From: Lentinula raphanica
Lineage: Eukaryota; Basidiomycota; Agaricomycetes; Agaricales; Omphalotaceae
NCBI GenBank assembly: GCA_027919835.1
Contig: JANVFP010000007.1
Location: 1,488,001-1,552,000, forward strand
Direction: 5' to 3'
DNA length: 64,000 nt
Shown in pieces: positions 22,829 to 36,269 of the stretch. Every line of letters starts with the position of its first letter. Position 1 is the stretch's first letter. The position numbers and the translations under genes are program-made. Below the pieces are notes generated by a model that had not been told where the DNA came from, searched no databases, and was given only the letters and a program-made list of their open reading frames with translations.

Positions 22829-25800
22829 TCAACGTGCTCCTCGTCCGAAATTGACTTCATCCAATAAACCTGAATCTTGCATGAAGGAGCTCCAACGCTC
22901 ATCTAACCTTGAGTCCCTAGAGGCTAATCCAAGATCCGCTAACGCGGAATTGCCAGGTGGCTGCATAGGAAGAGGATGTGACGACACCGGAGGTACAAAA
23001 CCCGTAACACCAGGCCCCGAATACATATGAGCAGAGAGTGGGGGATTGTGAAAGGCATGCATAGTTGTGTCGGAATGGGTTGAAGCTGGAGGCGCCCCAT
23101 ACTGTGGATGAGTTAAGCGCACAGGCGACGAAGAATGTCGAGGAGGATACGGCGAATTAGGTGACCATGAGTAAGTGCTCGTCGTTGCTATAGGTGAGGG
23201 ACCACTTCGACTACTGCGGTCGTATGAGAAATTGAACTGCATCGGTTGGTGGGGTGAACGTTCGTCCATAGATGAGGGTACTGGTGCAGGAGGGATGCTG
23301 ATGGTAGGCGGATGATGCATTTCATGATTTTCGCGATGACGTGCATTTTGACCATACCACCCATCTATGTGGGGTGAATGAGAGTTGTTACTATCTTGAT
23401 AACCGGAAAACGATGCGCGGTGATGTAGTGAGCGTATTGGAGGTATTGGAGGGTGTTGTTGGTACGAGTGACGTCTGTCGTACATTGGATCATATCTGCT
23501 CGGTGGTTCCATATCTACATCTGCATGGTATTGCCGACGTAAATGTGAACTCGACCTGTGCTGTCGGAGAGGAGGCCCTTCTACAGGTGTTAAAACGAAA
23601 CTGGTTGTATTCGCGTTCTGCAGTCCTGCGTTAGAGCTTTCGGATGACATCGGCATTGCATTATTCGCAGCAACCAAGCGGGTATGCCCAGCGAAGATGG
23701 ATAACTCGTCATTGGGGTCGCTTTCCTCCTTCTTGATATTCCATAATTCGCCATCAGAAAGGGGTTTCTCGGGGTTTTTAGATTGGGCGGCAGCCAGAGC
23801 AAGACGAGCCTTCTCACGAAGCGTTGTCAGGATAGGCTACGCGAATGAAGATCAGTTCGCCATACTTTTGGTACTTGGAAAAGACCATAAACTAACCAGA
23901 GCTTTCGTTGCACGTTTGCTGTATGTAGCTGCCTTGGAAAACAGTATACATGCTTGATCAAGTTCACCCATGGCAGAAGCAGCCAGGGGAGAGCGAGGGC
24001 CTCTTGTCACTACTGTACCGAAAACCACCTATCAACCGTATTTGAATGAAGACGAGACAGGTGATTTTCATCAGAAACATACCGCAGCACTGAAAGCGAA
24101 AGTCCACATTGTCCAAAACCTAGCACAGGAATTTGGCCAGAGGATGAATTGCTCCCTCACGGACCTGAGAATTGTGGCAGCAGCACGATAAGCTGCCAGA
24201 AAGGACGGAGCATAGACCGACTTCAGAGGATTCGTGGGCTGGTCGATGATAGCTTGGGCAAAAAACGAGCGATGTATGTACATGAGGACTAAGAGCTAGT
24301 GAATCAAATGGTTCACGATAGAAAGGTACACCTTACCTGTTTCGCGAATATGATCCAAAACACATTTCATGAAAGAGAAACTCATATCGCTGTCTTGACC
24401 TTCAGATTCCGCAGTAGGAGGATTGGCGTAATTCGACGCAGTAGGAAAAGTATTTGGGATACCACCTAGGCCAGCGTCTTTCGCACTCGAACCCGCGCCT
24501 CTATCGATGAAGTTCTCTGGGAGAGGAAACTCTCTGACCTTTCTGTCAAGGTCCATGATAGTTGCATATGTAGGCGTTTCAGCTGTGAGGGTACGAGAAA
24601 CAACTTCTGCGAGACATTCGGACGCGAAACGGAATTGCCAAATCTCAACTAAAATCCACTCAGTAAATTATTCTGACGGAAGATTGTGTAACTTACAAGC
24701 ATATCCGTCCCTCTTGCTCTTTTCAATACCTGTCAAATTCTTGGCCGAAGTAGTTGAGTTGTCATTTCCCTGAGAGCTTCCATCCTTCATGTTGACTCCC
24801 TCGTATTGAGGAAAGCTGCAGTCGATATATGCTAGCGAGAACGATGGTGGCCTTCCAGTATTCAAGCTCTGTAGATGATAGATATTGAGCCAAGAGGATA
24901 TGCAGGATTTTGTGTCAGACCCTGACCTGCCACACATCCGCAACGAACAGATCCCAGAAGAGTATTCTCCTTCGCTGGACTATTTTAGGTGAGAGTCCCC
25001 ACCGTTCACTATCCCGATCTGCAGTACGTTCACTACATAGAATCGGTGCAATTGTAGGACCAGCTTACGTAGACCAATCTGAACGCAAACGAATTACGCA
25101 GTCAGAAACGAAAGTCTTGTGAGTTGGACTAGAAACAGTACCGTTTGACTTAGATGCGCAGCCATAGTAATGAGACTCCAAGTCATCTCCATGCTCGTTT
25201 CGCTCTGACCCGTTTTCTTGGACTCACCAGTAGATGCACCGGTGTCATTGCTTGTATCAGATGCGGGGTTTGCCGTCCCCTCCCCACTCATGGCGTTGTA
25301 GATACTCATCACATGTAGACATTGTATCGTCACAATGCTAGGCTTTTCCAACACAGGTTGAAGACTGAGCGAGGCTTGGGCTAATTGATAGTAGTGTTCA
25401 CCTAGAGAATTCGGAGATGGGCGGGAAGCAGGTCCAGTGCTCGGGTTCGAATTCGGGGAAGAACCATCTGCAGAACTAGAGCTGGAAGTGCTTGGATAGG
25501 GTTCAACCAGTGCAGCAAGCGCGAACACGATGAACAGCAAAGCCAGGTCGTGGGGACCGCTATAGTCTGCTCCTATCAATGGTGCGGGACTTGGCAGAGA
25601 AGGACCTCTGGGCAATTCTTCAGATACATCCTCGTGCTGCTTGCCCCGGCTGCTTGAGAGCTTGATAAAATGTTCATCAGAATCGTATCCACCTTCCTTG
25701 ACGTTTTCACCGCGGTCCCTAGCGTGTTTACGGGCATAAATCGCGCCCACCATTTCCTCGTCCAATTGTTCTCGGCTGATACCACGAAATATCCACGCGA

Positions 25801-27215
25801 CTTGTTCAAAGTAGATGTTGACGAGTTCGCGCGCTCGTTCATATGCGGGGAGATAGGATTCTATAAGCTCTTGAATCTGAGCAGGAGGTAGGGCTAGCGG
25901 CGTGAAAGGAAAATTATGTGAGAAGAGGGTGATTCGGGGATCAAATGTACTTGTGCTGCCTGTTGAAATTGTTGTATTTGATGTAAAGACAGTATCTGCG
26001 GAGAGTTGGGTGGACGTGGTAATTTGGGACTTCTGAGAGGAAGGAGGTGAAAGAGATGATTGTTCCCGTTCGAACGCCGTAGTCGGAGAAGAGGAATTTC
26101 GAAGTAGGTTCGAAGACGAACTTTGGGGCGAGTCAGTGGATGGTAATGTGGCCTTGAAAAGGTTGAGAATGATCCATCTAAATCCTATGCATGTTACTCA
26201 CAACCAAAAGACTTTCGCTACCACCTGTAGGTCCGAAAAATCTCGAGATTCCGTGATTGCTGATTGAAAGCGTTCCAAAAGCATCGATTACTTCTCCAGT
26301 TCCACGTTTATCCCGAGAATTCCTCCTAAAAGATCCGCTGCCGGTCGAGTCATCCATGGCATCGCTATCCATGGCACCAACGCTCATGGTCCTACCATGC
26401 ACATCCGCCGGGAGTTTGCTGATTTTCCTGCCTCGATTGGACCCTGGTTCTAGTTCATCATCATCGGCTCCTTCCTCTGCTTCCAGAAGCCAATCGTTTT
26501 CCAGTAAGGGATGTGGTTGGTCACTATCCGGAGCATATTTACTGTGGATATTGGCAAGAGCGTCTTCGAGTTCACGAATACGTCCTGAGAGACGTGCTAT
26601 TCGTCGATGTAGATGTTCTGTGGCTGCGAGTACGAATCGAGTACCTTGGCCGGTAGCCAACGAACCTTCATGACAGTGTAACTAAGGTTTATCGCATGCC
26701 TAAAGCTGAGGATAACCCACCGTTCGGACATAATGCGGCACAACCACGACGTTGGCAAGAGGTGCAGGGAACTTGCCTAGCTCCAAGACAGTGAGAAAAG
26801 AGGCACTACAGATGGACGTCAACTCGAACCTGTCACACTTGATCTTGAGCCTTAAAGGATGTTTTATGATGAGACGAAGATTGCGATGATCGCATATGTG
26901 GAAGAACAAACCTTCGACATTCGGCACAACTAACCTATTCAACACCGTCGCGATCATGGTCAGTAAGTATGTGCGAAGAATCCGAAGCAGATTTGGCTTA
27001 CTTCGCCTATATGAACAACACAGGAAACGAGCGCAGATCGGAAATTTCAAGGGGAAAAGTGGGAACTATTAGTTTATAAGATACAATAGTGCGGATCACG
27101 CACCTCGACTTCTCTTTAGTTCCAACTCTCTAGAATGACCTCCATCGAACTTGTACTCATCGGCATCTCTTCTGCTAGAACGCCTTTTTAACTTTGCTTT
27201 AGGTTCAGGCGGCAT
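22829..27215 (-). CDS. Zn2Cys6 transcription factor with fungal_trans domain
   Basis: Multi-exon gene starting at ATG 27215 (MPPEPKAKLKRRSSRR). Splicing builds a perfect binuclear zinc cluster, RGACAECRRLKIKC followed by DRQVPCTSCQRRGCAALCPN. The micro-exon encoding LKIKCDR is only about 21 nt long. It continues as GSLATGQGTRFVLAATEHL and a coiled-coil dimerisation helix (RRIARLSGRIRELEDALANI). The central fungal-specific transcription factor domain includes LPAYERARELVNIYFEQVAWIF, MTWSLITMAAHLSQTIGLHRDSERWGL and ILFWDLFVADVW. The last about 280 residues form a His/Pro/Ser/Tyr-rich disordered tail typical of activation regions, ending at TGA 22829-22831. A nuclear DNA-binding regulator; targets cannot be inferred. 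Confidence 0.92.
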
Positions 27216-28853
27216 AGTTGCAAGCAACTCTTGTCAAGAGATACTGTACAAGGAAAGGAAAGGTGAGATGATGAGAGTAAAAAGACAAAAAGAGCGGTCG
27301 GTTCCGCCAAAGTATCAGGGTTTTAGCTTGGGCTTGGGTCGACGTCAATGGCAAGATAAATATAAGAATGGGTGTGAGAGTGGAAGTTTGACGGAGATGG
27401 CGGGTTGAAAAGAGATAACTCGGGCGTCTGGATTTCAAGCGACTGATGACTTTTCTTTTCTTTTCAGAAACAAGCTCTCAAGATATAGACCTACAACAAT
27501 CAATAATCCGCAGCAAGGTCAAAGCTGTGACTTTTGATGTGAGAATTCACCAACTCTTTCGGGCCAATTACCAGATTATGGGTCAAATCCCGGTTAGTTC
27601 CATGATTCCACAGCGTTTTTTCAAAGCATTCATCCTATTCTCGAGCTACAGAAGAGAAAAATCCTCATTTGGAGTGGCAAAAAGATCTAAAATGCCTCCG
27701 TCTACCTCCCATGCCCAGAGGTCGGTCCGGACCACACGAGTATTCCATCAGATCACCTTAGCCGATCCTCAAGATCCTCGATCCTGTGTCCCACACATAT
27801 AGAGGAACTGATGAAAACAATCTCCTTCAGAAGCTCTACTCGTATGTCACTGCGCTTTACAATTAACAACTGCGAATGCTGATAGTTGCTGATCATGCCT
27901 TCCTTCTGGTTTCCAAGTTACAAAGTCTAGTTTTTGGCCTCTGAACGCAGCATGTACAATCCGTATCCAGTAATCATCAAGCTTGTCAATTAATTCAGCT
28001 GCAAGGACTTCAATGTCTATTATATCTCCCCGCGTTCTCACTCGTGGCTCCCAACTGAAAACGGCCGCCGCGTTCTATACATTCCAAGGATTGCCATTGT
28101 GAGCCAAGCTTCGAAAAGAATGATGATGATGAGGGAACGCCGAGAATGCAGGAAGTGGGTCACTGTTTGTTACAGTGTCTACTGACCTGACTAACACACG
28201 ACGAAGCTATGAGGTCGATATTGGGCTGAGTCCTGGACTTTGAACGATGTGGTACACTACTCCTCCCAGTTTACGACAATGATATTTTGTACTGTTACGC
28301 AGTCGTAGTGAGATTTTTAGTCGACTGTTATTACCTCACTCGAATTTCAGAACATGCTGGCTAAGTATATGTTGCCCAGAGGAATCATGATGACAGAGTA
28401 TGACCTCTATGTACTTACTAGACTTACTAAGAGTCGAAGTTTGAGATTTATGCATCCCTGACCTGGAGATAGATGAGGGTACTCTCGAATGAATAATTCC
28501 CGGGAACGAGAGAAATTCTTGAACCCCAACTTCTCGCTGGAAATAGCCAGACAGTCAGCTTATCATATGCAGGATCGACAAGAAGCCGCAAGAAAATCGC
28601 TCATACCCTTGTTCATACCGAAAATTTGTACAAGGAGATGACTTGAAGCAGAAACGTTTAGTAGTCGCAAGAATTTATCCAGGAGAGCATACCGGAGAAA
28701 AACACAGCATTTACCATCATCCTTCCTCCGGTGATCACAGAAGTTCGTAGGATTACAACATAGATATAGGCTGATATAGGTAGACTAGAAGGATCTAAGC
28801 GAAACAATAGACCTGAATGGGAGAACCGGGCGCTGGTCAACAGCGCAAGAAGT
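27216..28853. other. Long intergenic region, no supported gene
   Basis: About 1.6 kb holding the promoter of the transcription factor and the 3' UTR of the next gene. Frames at about 27446-27802 (plus) and 27847-28041 (minus) were examined. The latter has a plausible protein-like composition (ELIDKLDDYWIRIVHAAF) but no partner exons, so at most it is a gene fragment. Confidence 0.4.
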
Positions 28854-30967
28854 CTAGAAATATTTATTCCAAAACCCTTTCGTTCCGTTGTTAGCTGACG
28901 CATGCTCCTCCGTGCCAAGTAACTTAGCTACGAGTCCATAGATCTCTACATTGGGGAAGCTGTCCATGACATACGTATCATCCGAGGTGGAGTGCCATCC
29001 CTTGTTCTTCCATGGGAGCCAAGCAGCAAAAGAGGACCGATGCAAATCCTTCACAACAGCGGAGAAGGGCCCATGGGCAACAAACATCGCATGCATAGAA
29101 GGTTCATGGTTATCATACCCATGGTTCTAGAGATAGAATTGAATGAGTATTTGCTGATGAAGTCAATACATCGACGTACCCCCTTGCTCATTCCGACGTC
29201 GCCTTCTTTTCTTGTGGTCAATGCATAACCAATCTTTGGCACAATCCAAACAGGGGCGATGCGGTCATGATGAGAGAAGTGCCATCGGTCTGGCATAGTT
29301 TCCTTGGTGTATACATCAAATCCTTCTGCATGAGGATGTTTAGAGGTGAGCAATTTTTCCAAGTAGTATGTTTCATTCTGCTTGGAATTGAACCTCAAAC
29401 CCATTGCAGGCCAACCATCCTCATGCACAACAGTCTCAAGGCCGCGCGTGCCTAGCATATCGTCGTCGTCGACGTAGATAAGTGTAGGATGCGAGGTGTC
29501 TGTCATCCCGTGATCACTGACAAAGACGATGTCGACGATGTCAGTGAGGTTACGATCGGCAAGGGAATCATGTAGTGCTGCGGCGAATAAATCGACTTGG
29601 GCAAGGGTTTGCTGATAGAGTAATGTCAACAGGCTTCATTTGAATGAGACGGCGTAAAAACCTACATTGACCAATGCTGACATGGGACCTGTTAGATGTC
29701 CCGCTTGATCGAGAGAAGGCTCGTAGGCTAGAGGAGTCGAATTGAGGAAGCATAATACATACAAAAAATAAATGTACCCATGAGCAACTGCGGCCTTTCG
29801 TCGAATGGTAGATCAATCCACGCAAGTATTTGGTCGAGCTTGACGCTCAATGGCACTTTATCCTACGTGCGCTTCGTAAGAATCAGATTATTGAAGACTG
29901 GGCTAATTTACCTTCCAAGGGATGAAGTAGGTTGGCGAAGAACCGGACTTTGTCTTAGGAGGTCCGGGCCTGTAAGGTATTTAATCCATCGTTTACAGAG
30001 AAGGACCATAGAACCATTGACTGACCACATAAGGTTTGCAGTGATGATGCCAGCTTTATTCGCGGTCTCCCACATCTAGACGAGGCGTGTTCAACATGCG
30101 GACTGGAGTGAACGAACGTTTGCTCACAGGCTCTCCCAGCCAGAAGTCGGGGATCCAGGCTGAGGATATTTGATTATAATGGAATTCAAGTTCGCTTTGA
30201 GGATCCCAAAAATTCTGAGAGAAACTTAGTGATTAGAACTGGTGCCATGTATCGAAAGGGACGTTACATTTGCGATGATTCCATGGGATTCCGCATGGAG
30301 ACCGGTCCTACACCAGAATGAGTGAAATCAAAATGCGCGACGGGTTAGAGGTATCCACATCAATGCCCAGTGATTGCTGGAAGAGCTCGTCAGTTGAATC
30401 CAAACTCAAAGTATGAGTGTAGCTCACGGGAAAGTCAGAGTCTGTAGAAGCAAGCGTCAACCCATGGTTCAAGTATGATAGGATCGACTCACAGGAAAAA
30501 TGGGCACCATGGATTTCGCTCGTAAACCTCTCTTACTGATTTCCAGTAGATGCGGTGTCAGTCCTCTATCGAGATAGTCGGCGCTAGATAGTATGTTCGG
30601 TAAAGAGAGCGTTTTGAGAGCCTGAGGGTACAGCTAACCGGAGACCATCTATGGACACTATCAATACTGTTCTCTTGAATTCATGTGTTCCGTTTGAGCG
30701 GATATAATCTCCATTAAAAGATAGATCAGGATGAGGGCGTCGAGGCGAACGAAGAAGGGCACGAGCAAATGTTCCGAAAATTAGAAGCAGGATGAGACCG
30801 GTGGCCGTCTTGACTATCTTGGACCGAGACCAACTTTCTTCGTCGTCAGACTCAATCGTCGTCTCTTTCTCAAAAGGGTCATAACTATCACTCGAGTGGA
30901 GGAGACCTTCGCGTTCTTCGTGTGAGGTTCTGCTCGAAACCTTTCGAGACTTGGAGGGGAGAGACAT
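28854..30967 (-). CDS. Type II membrane phosphodiesterase / nucleotide pyrophosphatase
   Basis: Starts at ATG 30967 with a Ser/Glu-rich cytosolic segment (EREGLLHSSD), then a transmembrane helix (TATGLILLLIFGTFARALL). The luminal catalytic domain follows over several exons: VLIVSIDGLR (first metal Asp), TFPNHWALMTG (Thr nucleophile), FVSDHGM (Asp and His), and NHGYDNHEPSMHAMFVAHGP (His ligands) near the end. It stops at 28854 after GFWNKYF. This set of residues is that of the ENPP/alkaline-phosphatase superfamily, which hydrolyses nucleotide or phospholipid diesters with two zinc ions. All catalytic residues I know are present, so activity in secretory compartments or the vacuole is likely. 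The exact substrate is not predictable. Confidence 0.9.
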
Positions 30968-31241
30968 GGTGGCAGTGGTGCAGGTGCAGGTCAGCGCTAA
31001 CTCGCTGTAACTCTACCTTTTTGGAATAGGCGCCCACGGGCGCTAATTGACCTATAGCCACGTGGCGGAATTAGCAGGATCGCTGCCATGATGATGGTGC
31101 TTTAGCGCTTTACAGTAGCTTCCGTTCCAACTCCATTCTCCAAGTAAATTCTAACAGTCATTTCTATCCTTTTCCTATTCTCCCTCCATTCGAACTGGCC
31201 TTCTCACACTCACTAACAACATTCCTCTTTATTTGACCTGA

Positions 31242-33190
31242 ATGCGCTCACTTATCATCCCACTTTCTTTGATTCCGGCCATATTCGACTGCGCTTTTGT
31301 ATCTGCTCTGACCTTTCCCTTCGATGTCCGCACAAATCTCCTTTCACGCTCTCTCAACCAGAGGGACTCTTCCAGCAGCAATATCACACTAACCAATACT
31401 GGAAACGCTCAATACATCGCCAACGTCACGCTTGGAGGCCAAGAGGTTCGATTAATCATTGACACAGGAAGGTAAGTTTTCGAACTAATATTTGACAGTG
31501 TTGAACTAACAAATGGATTTACTAGTTCCGACTTATGGGTGAACTTTCCTTCAACAGTTCCTACTACCACCGACACTGGCAAATCACTATCTCTATCTTA
31601 CGCGATTGGTTCTGCTGGAGGAGACATCCACACTACAACAGCCCAGTTCGGTGGCTACACAGTCAATAATCAGGCCTTCTGTGAGTTTCATGGCCATAGA
31701 AACCTGCTGCTGCTGCTTTTCTCAAGCCTTTGCTATCCAGTACTCGTGACAGATGCTAGCTCATTTGGATCTGACATCCATGATCAAGGATATGACGGTC
31801 TCATCGGTCTTGGTCCCAACGAGGGCTCACAGATCTATGACAAACTCAGCGGCAACGCAGGCGATACATTGTTGAATAACATCTTCTCACAGTCCTCAAA
31901 CTCATCTAATAACTTCATCTCATTGCTTCTCAATCGACATGGCGATCCCGGGCAGAACTACACTGGACAAATGACCATCGCTGAATACATTCCTGGATTT
32001 GAAAATGTGACAAGCATGCCTAAAATTGACGTGGAGAGCGTACTCAAGCTTCTAGGCTCAGGTGGGTAATTCCCATCAGCACCGTGGGTGATAATCCAGT
32101 AACATTTCTCGCTCTAGATCAGCATTGGCAAGCATTGACTGACAAGAATAATGGTATCATTGGCCCAGACGGACAAGTAATCCAGTACGACTCAATCGTC
32201 CCGAAAGCTCCTGATGGCCAGCTTGTCGTGGTGTTTGATTCCGGATTCACGTTCAATCAGGTTCCTCGAGACATTTCTGATGCTATATATGGACGTGTCC
32301 AAGGTGCTATTTACGACTCAACGAATGAGTGGTGGACCATACCCTGCGGACAGATGCTCAATGTCTCTCTCAACTTTGGTGGTGTAAACTATCCTGTACA
32401 TCCGCTCGACACTGTCGACGACAACTTTGGTATCACTAGCGCCAACGGTACCCATATGTGCATTGGCTCATTTCAACCTATCACATCGGCTTTCAGTCTG
32501 CTGGGCAATTATGACATGATAATGGGCATGAGCTTTCGTGCGTAGACATGTTCATCACAAGTTTACCTGATCGATTCAATTTCTATCAACACAGTGCGGA
32601 ATGTTTACGCCGTTTTGAACTACGGTGACTGGGCAGATGATGACTCCAAATCTGATCCTTTCCTTCAACTCTTATCGACCACGAATGTCGAAGCTGCCCA
32701 TAACGACTTTGTTCAGGTTCGCATGGGGGGTGTTGATACCACTAGTGCATCACAATGGGCTCTACTTCCTTCCAGTGAGGAAGTTCACTCGCCCGTCTCC
32801 GAAGAAGAAAAGAAGAAGCAATACCAAGAAATGATCCTTAGTCGCTGGCCTTACATTTTTGTTGGCTGCCTAGTCTTTGTGTTGCTTGTGACTGGCCTTA
32901 TTATCTGGAGATGTTGCTGTCGCAAAGGTCGCAAAAACAGAGGTTGCTGTTGCGGAAATAGTAAAGCTAATGCGCGTGTCATGGAGAAGGAGATGGCTCT
33001 CGGGAGAAAGACGGACTCGTATCTTCCGCTTCAGGAAGGAACGCTTAGACCATCCGCTTCTTTAGCGTCTTTCAACAACTCGACAGCGTCCTTACATCGC
33101 GATTCGGCATACTCGGGTTATGGGGCTGGCCAGGGTCATAACGGGTTTTCCTTTCCTGAACCTACGCATGTTGGTGGAGGATATCGATGA
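31242..33190 (+). CDS. Membrane-anchored aspartic protease (A1), copy 1
   Basis: Signal peptide (MRSLIIPLSLIPAIFDCAF), short propeptide, then a pepsin-fold protease. The first catalytic Asp is in IIDTGSSDLW, formed by splicing over 31472-31526; the second is in VVFDSGFTFNQVP. GYDGLIGLGP and CIGSFQP mark the two lobes. After the protease come an acidic linker, a transmembrane helix (WPYIFVGCLVFVLLVTGLIIW), a Cys-rich juxtamembrane stretch (RCCCRKGRKNRGCCC, likely palmitoylated) and a cytosolic tail of about 80 residues. Several introns, some in frame. It forms a tandem pair with the next gene, same strand and same architecture. Confidence 0.88.
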
Positions 33191-33586
33191 ATGCAAATAC
33201 AAAAGTCACATTGGTGAACATGACTTTGCTACAACCTTACTTACTATCTTCATCGCGCCCGTTCTGTGCAGGCCTGAACAGGATTTTTTTCTGATTTACC
33301 TCCGCGAATTCTATCTGTGTACTATTTCATACATCCGCTCGTCGCACGTCGTGATACAAGAATTGTAGTAGCTCTTGATTGCAGTGCACTGTGTTCTGTA
33401 ACTTCACCTTGAACTCAGCGCCCTTCAGCGCCTCCAGGACATGTCAGGGCATTTGAAGCGGGTCAATTAACAAATTGGCACAGCCTACACACGCGCCCAA
33501 AGTTATAAAAAGTTCTATTTCATTCTTGTCCTTTCATTATTCTTCCTTCCTTCTTTCCTCTTCTTCCTACATCACTACCCTTTACG
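33191..33586. other. Spacer between tandem protease genes
   Basis: 3' UTR of copy 1 and promoter of copy 2. A pyrimidine-rich run (about 33525-33575) precedes the start of copy 2, as is common in fungal promoters. Confidence 0.5.
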
Positions 33587-35855
33587 ATGAGATCGCGGCT
33601 GTTGTCATTGTCATATTTGCTTCTCACACTTCAATCAGCCACTGTGTCTTCTGCTCTGCAACTCGAAGTTAATGGGCGGCGGAATGCATCACCGAGCCTC
33701 GCGACTTCTACCTCTCTGAAACCAAGGGACAACATTGGTACCTCGTCGCTCAACAATTCGGCAGATATCAGCTACTACACGGATGTCACGCTGAATGGTA
33801 CAACGTTCTCTGTCCTCATTGATACCGGCAGGTACGTCAATCTGCGGAGTTGTTGTTGCTCTTCAGCCTCATTTCTGGCCTTCCAAGCTCTGACCTCTGG
33901 GTCGTCGGTTCTGTCTCGGGCGCTGTGAAGACAGGATTATCTGCCGGTGTATCGTATGCTGTGGGATCCGTCGAAGGTGCGTGCCGTGCTCGTATTGTAT
34001 TGTTCATTGGGAAATGCTAATCCTATTGCAGGTGATATCGAACTTGCCAATTTAGATTTTGGAGGATACATCGTCCCAAGTCAGGCATATAGTGCGTAAT
34101 TCCATGTCTACCTGGCCCAATCCAAACAAATTCTATCACCCAGTTTCGGCCAGCCAGAGTTCGAGTAACCCAGCTGGTCAAGGACTCATTGGACTCGGAC
34201 CTAATTCCGGCAGTAACATATACGCCAAAGTCGGCAACAACACTGGTGCATCTGTCTGCGACCGGATTTTCATTCAAAATACCAGTTCCCCGAACTACAT
34301 TACTGTCAACCTTGGTCGCACTGATGGTGAGTCTTCCCGGGATAACCATTTGCAACGCATTGAGATAATTATCCTATGTAGATCCCAGCGCTGATTTTCC
34401 TGGAAATATCACAATGTATGTGGACCCAGTTGAACCTGTACATTGCATTGTTTGATGCTAAGCCTATAGCGGTGAAACTTTGGAGGGGCTGGACAACATC
34501 ACGAGTCAACCAAAACTTGAAGTTACCACTGTATCCATTCACGATACTGGGGACCAACATTTCCAAATTCTCATCGATAGCGATGGGATCATTGGTCCGG
34601 ATAACCAGTCCATTTCCTACACAACAGAGGTCGATAGCACGTCAAACTCAAAGCAAGCCACTGCCGTGCTAGACACTGGTTTTTCGTTAAGTCAAGTACC
34701 CGAGTAAGTTATCCTTCATGGACAACGAGTTTGCCCTTTGCTCATCCAGTTACAGCACCGTAGCCAACGCGTTCTACAGCAGGTTCTCTGGTGCGGAATA
34801 TACCAATGTCACTGATGTAGGGGCTGTATGGATCGTCCCTTGTGACCTCGAAGTCAACCTGACCTTCAAAATTGGCGGTGTTCGTTATCCTATCCATCCA
34901 TTGGACGCTACGCTGTAAGATGTTTGTGTGGTCAGCTGCATCTTGTCTGACCTCTCCACAGTAATCCTGCTATTTTGAACATTACGGATGTCAAAAATTC
35001 TGCTGGTGAGGATAGCTGTATTGGTCTAGTAAGTTGACTCGAGGCAGCCGTCGTACCTCTTCCTCATTCGTTTGAAACCTAGTTCCAACCTGTTTCTTTC
35101 GACACCGGCTCTGATCCTACCTACGATATCATCCTTGGAATGTCATTCCGTAGGTCCTCATTAGTACTGAATGTCGAATTCACCTGAACCTTCTGTTCTA
35201 CAGTCCGCAACGTTTATGCTTTATTCAACTATGGCGATTTCATCACCGACAACAATGCTTCAGCTCGAGGTGATCCATACGTGCAAATGATTTCGACGAC
35301 GGAACCTGCTGATGGTGCTTTTTTCTACCCAAAACACATAATCGCTTTGCTTGCTGACATTCCTGTACAACAGCGCACTCCGACTTTGTCAATCAGCGCC
35401 TTAACGGTGTCGACACGACCGGTTCGCAAACCCTTGGCGCACCTACCTCTACCGACAGCGATTCAGGATCTTCCTCCCATCGAAACCTGTATCTCGGTCT
35501 AGCCATCGCCGCGGGTGTTTTAGCTCTCCTCTTCTTCCTCGGCGCATTCTGCATGCGTCGTAACAAGAATAAACCTGCTACCACTTGGGTTCCTGGACGA
35601 TCTGGAGGAGCGTATGCACAACTATCCAACATCAATGGCCCCCGAGACAATCATCTCGCTTCTACTCCCACACCAGCCTATACTCAATATGACCAACGCT
35701 ACGACCATAATGGAGAGTGGGGACAGACGTTATACGATCCTGTAGCACCAAATGGAGCTTCTTCCTACCCTCTATCTCAATATCCAACTAGTCAGCCACC
35801 CCATCCAAATACGACACAGGCGGCACCTCGGTATTCTAATCCTTTCGAAGGATGA
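33587..35855 (+). CDS. Membrane-anchored aspartic protease (A1), copy 2
   Basis: Signal peptide (MRSRLLSLSYLLLTLQSATV), propeptide, then catalytic motifs VLIDTG joined by splicing to SSDLWVVG, and AVLDTGFSLSQVP. GQGLIGLGPNSGS, IDSDGIIGPDNQ, VNLTFKIGGVRYPIHPLDATL and LFQPVSFDTGSDPTYDIILGMSF align closely with copy 1. A luminal Ser/Thr linker precedes a transmembrane helix (LYLGLAIAAGVLALLFFLGAF) and a Tyr/Pro-rich cytosolic tail ending SNPFEG. About ten exons, more finely split than copy 1. Both catalytic aspartates are kept, so it should be active. The two genes are divergent tandem duplicates. Confidence 0.87.
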
Positions 35856-36269
35856 AGAGGGCAGAATGTAACAATTGACTCGTTCTACTCAACAACAGAT
35901 AGCGACGTTCTTTCTCTCTTACCTCTATATCACGGACTACAGTTGTAACTATCTATTGCATTTGTCTGATAATAAGTACGCTATCCCCAAGGATTGTATT
36001 TCCACAGTTGCGAAGCAGTTGTATATGCTCTTGTTGGAAATCACACATCGCACCTTTCCTAGGCAGATAGAATTTCAATGTTTGGGATGAGAGACATGAC
36101 TACCGTTTATTTTCGACACTTCAATAAATTAAATAAAAATAAAGGACAGTTCACGACTCCGTTAAGCAGGATTGGAATGTGCGATTCACCCCATACTTAG
36201 GTCCATGTTGGGATTCTGTCCAAGTCGCGAAGGCTTCAGCATCAATGATCATTCGAGATGGATTGAAAC
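35856..36269. other. Convergent intergenic spacer
   Basis: 3' UTRs of the protease and of the ankyrin gene. Contains AT-rich stretches near 36120-36150; no ORF of note. Confidence 0.5.
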
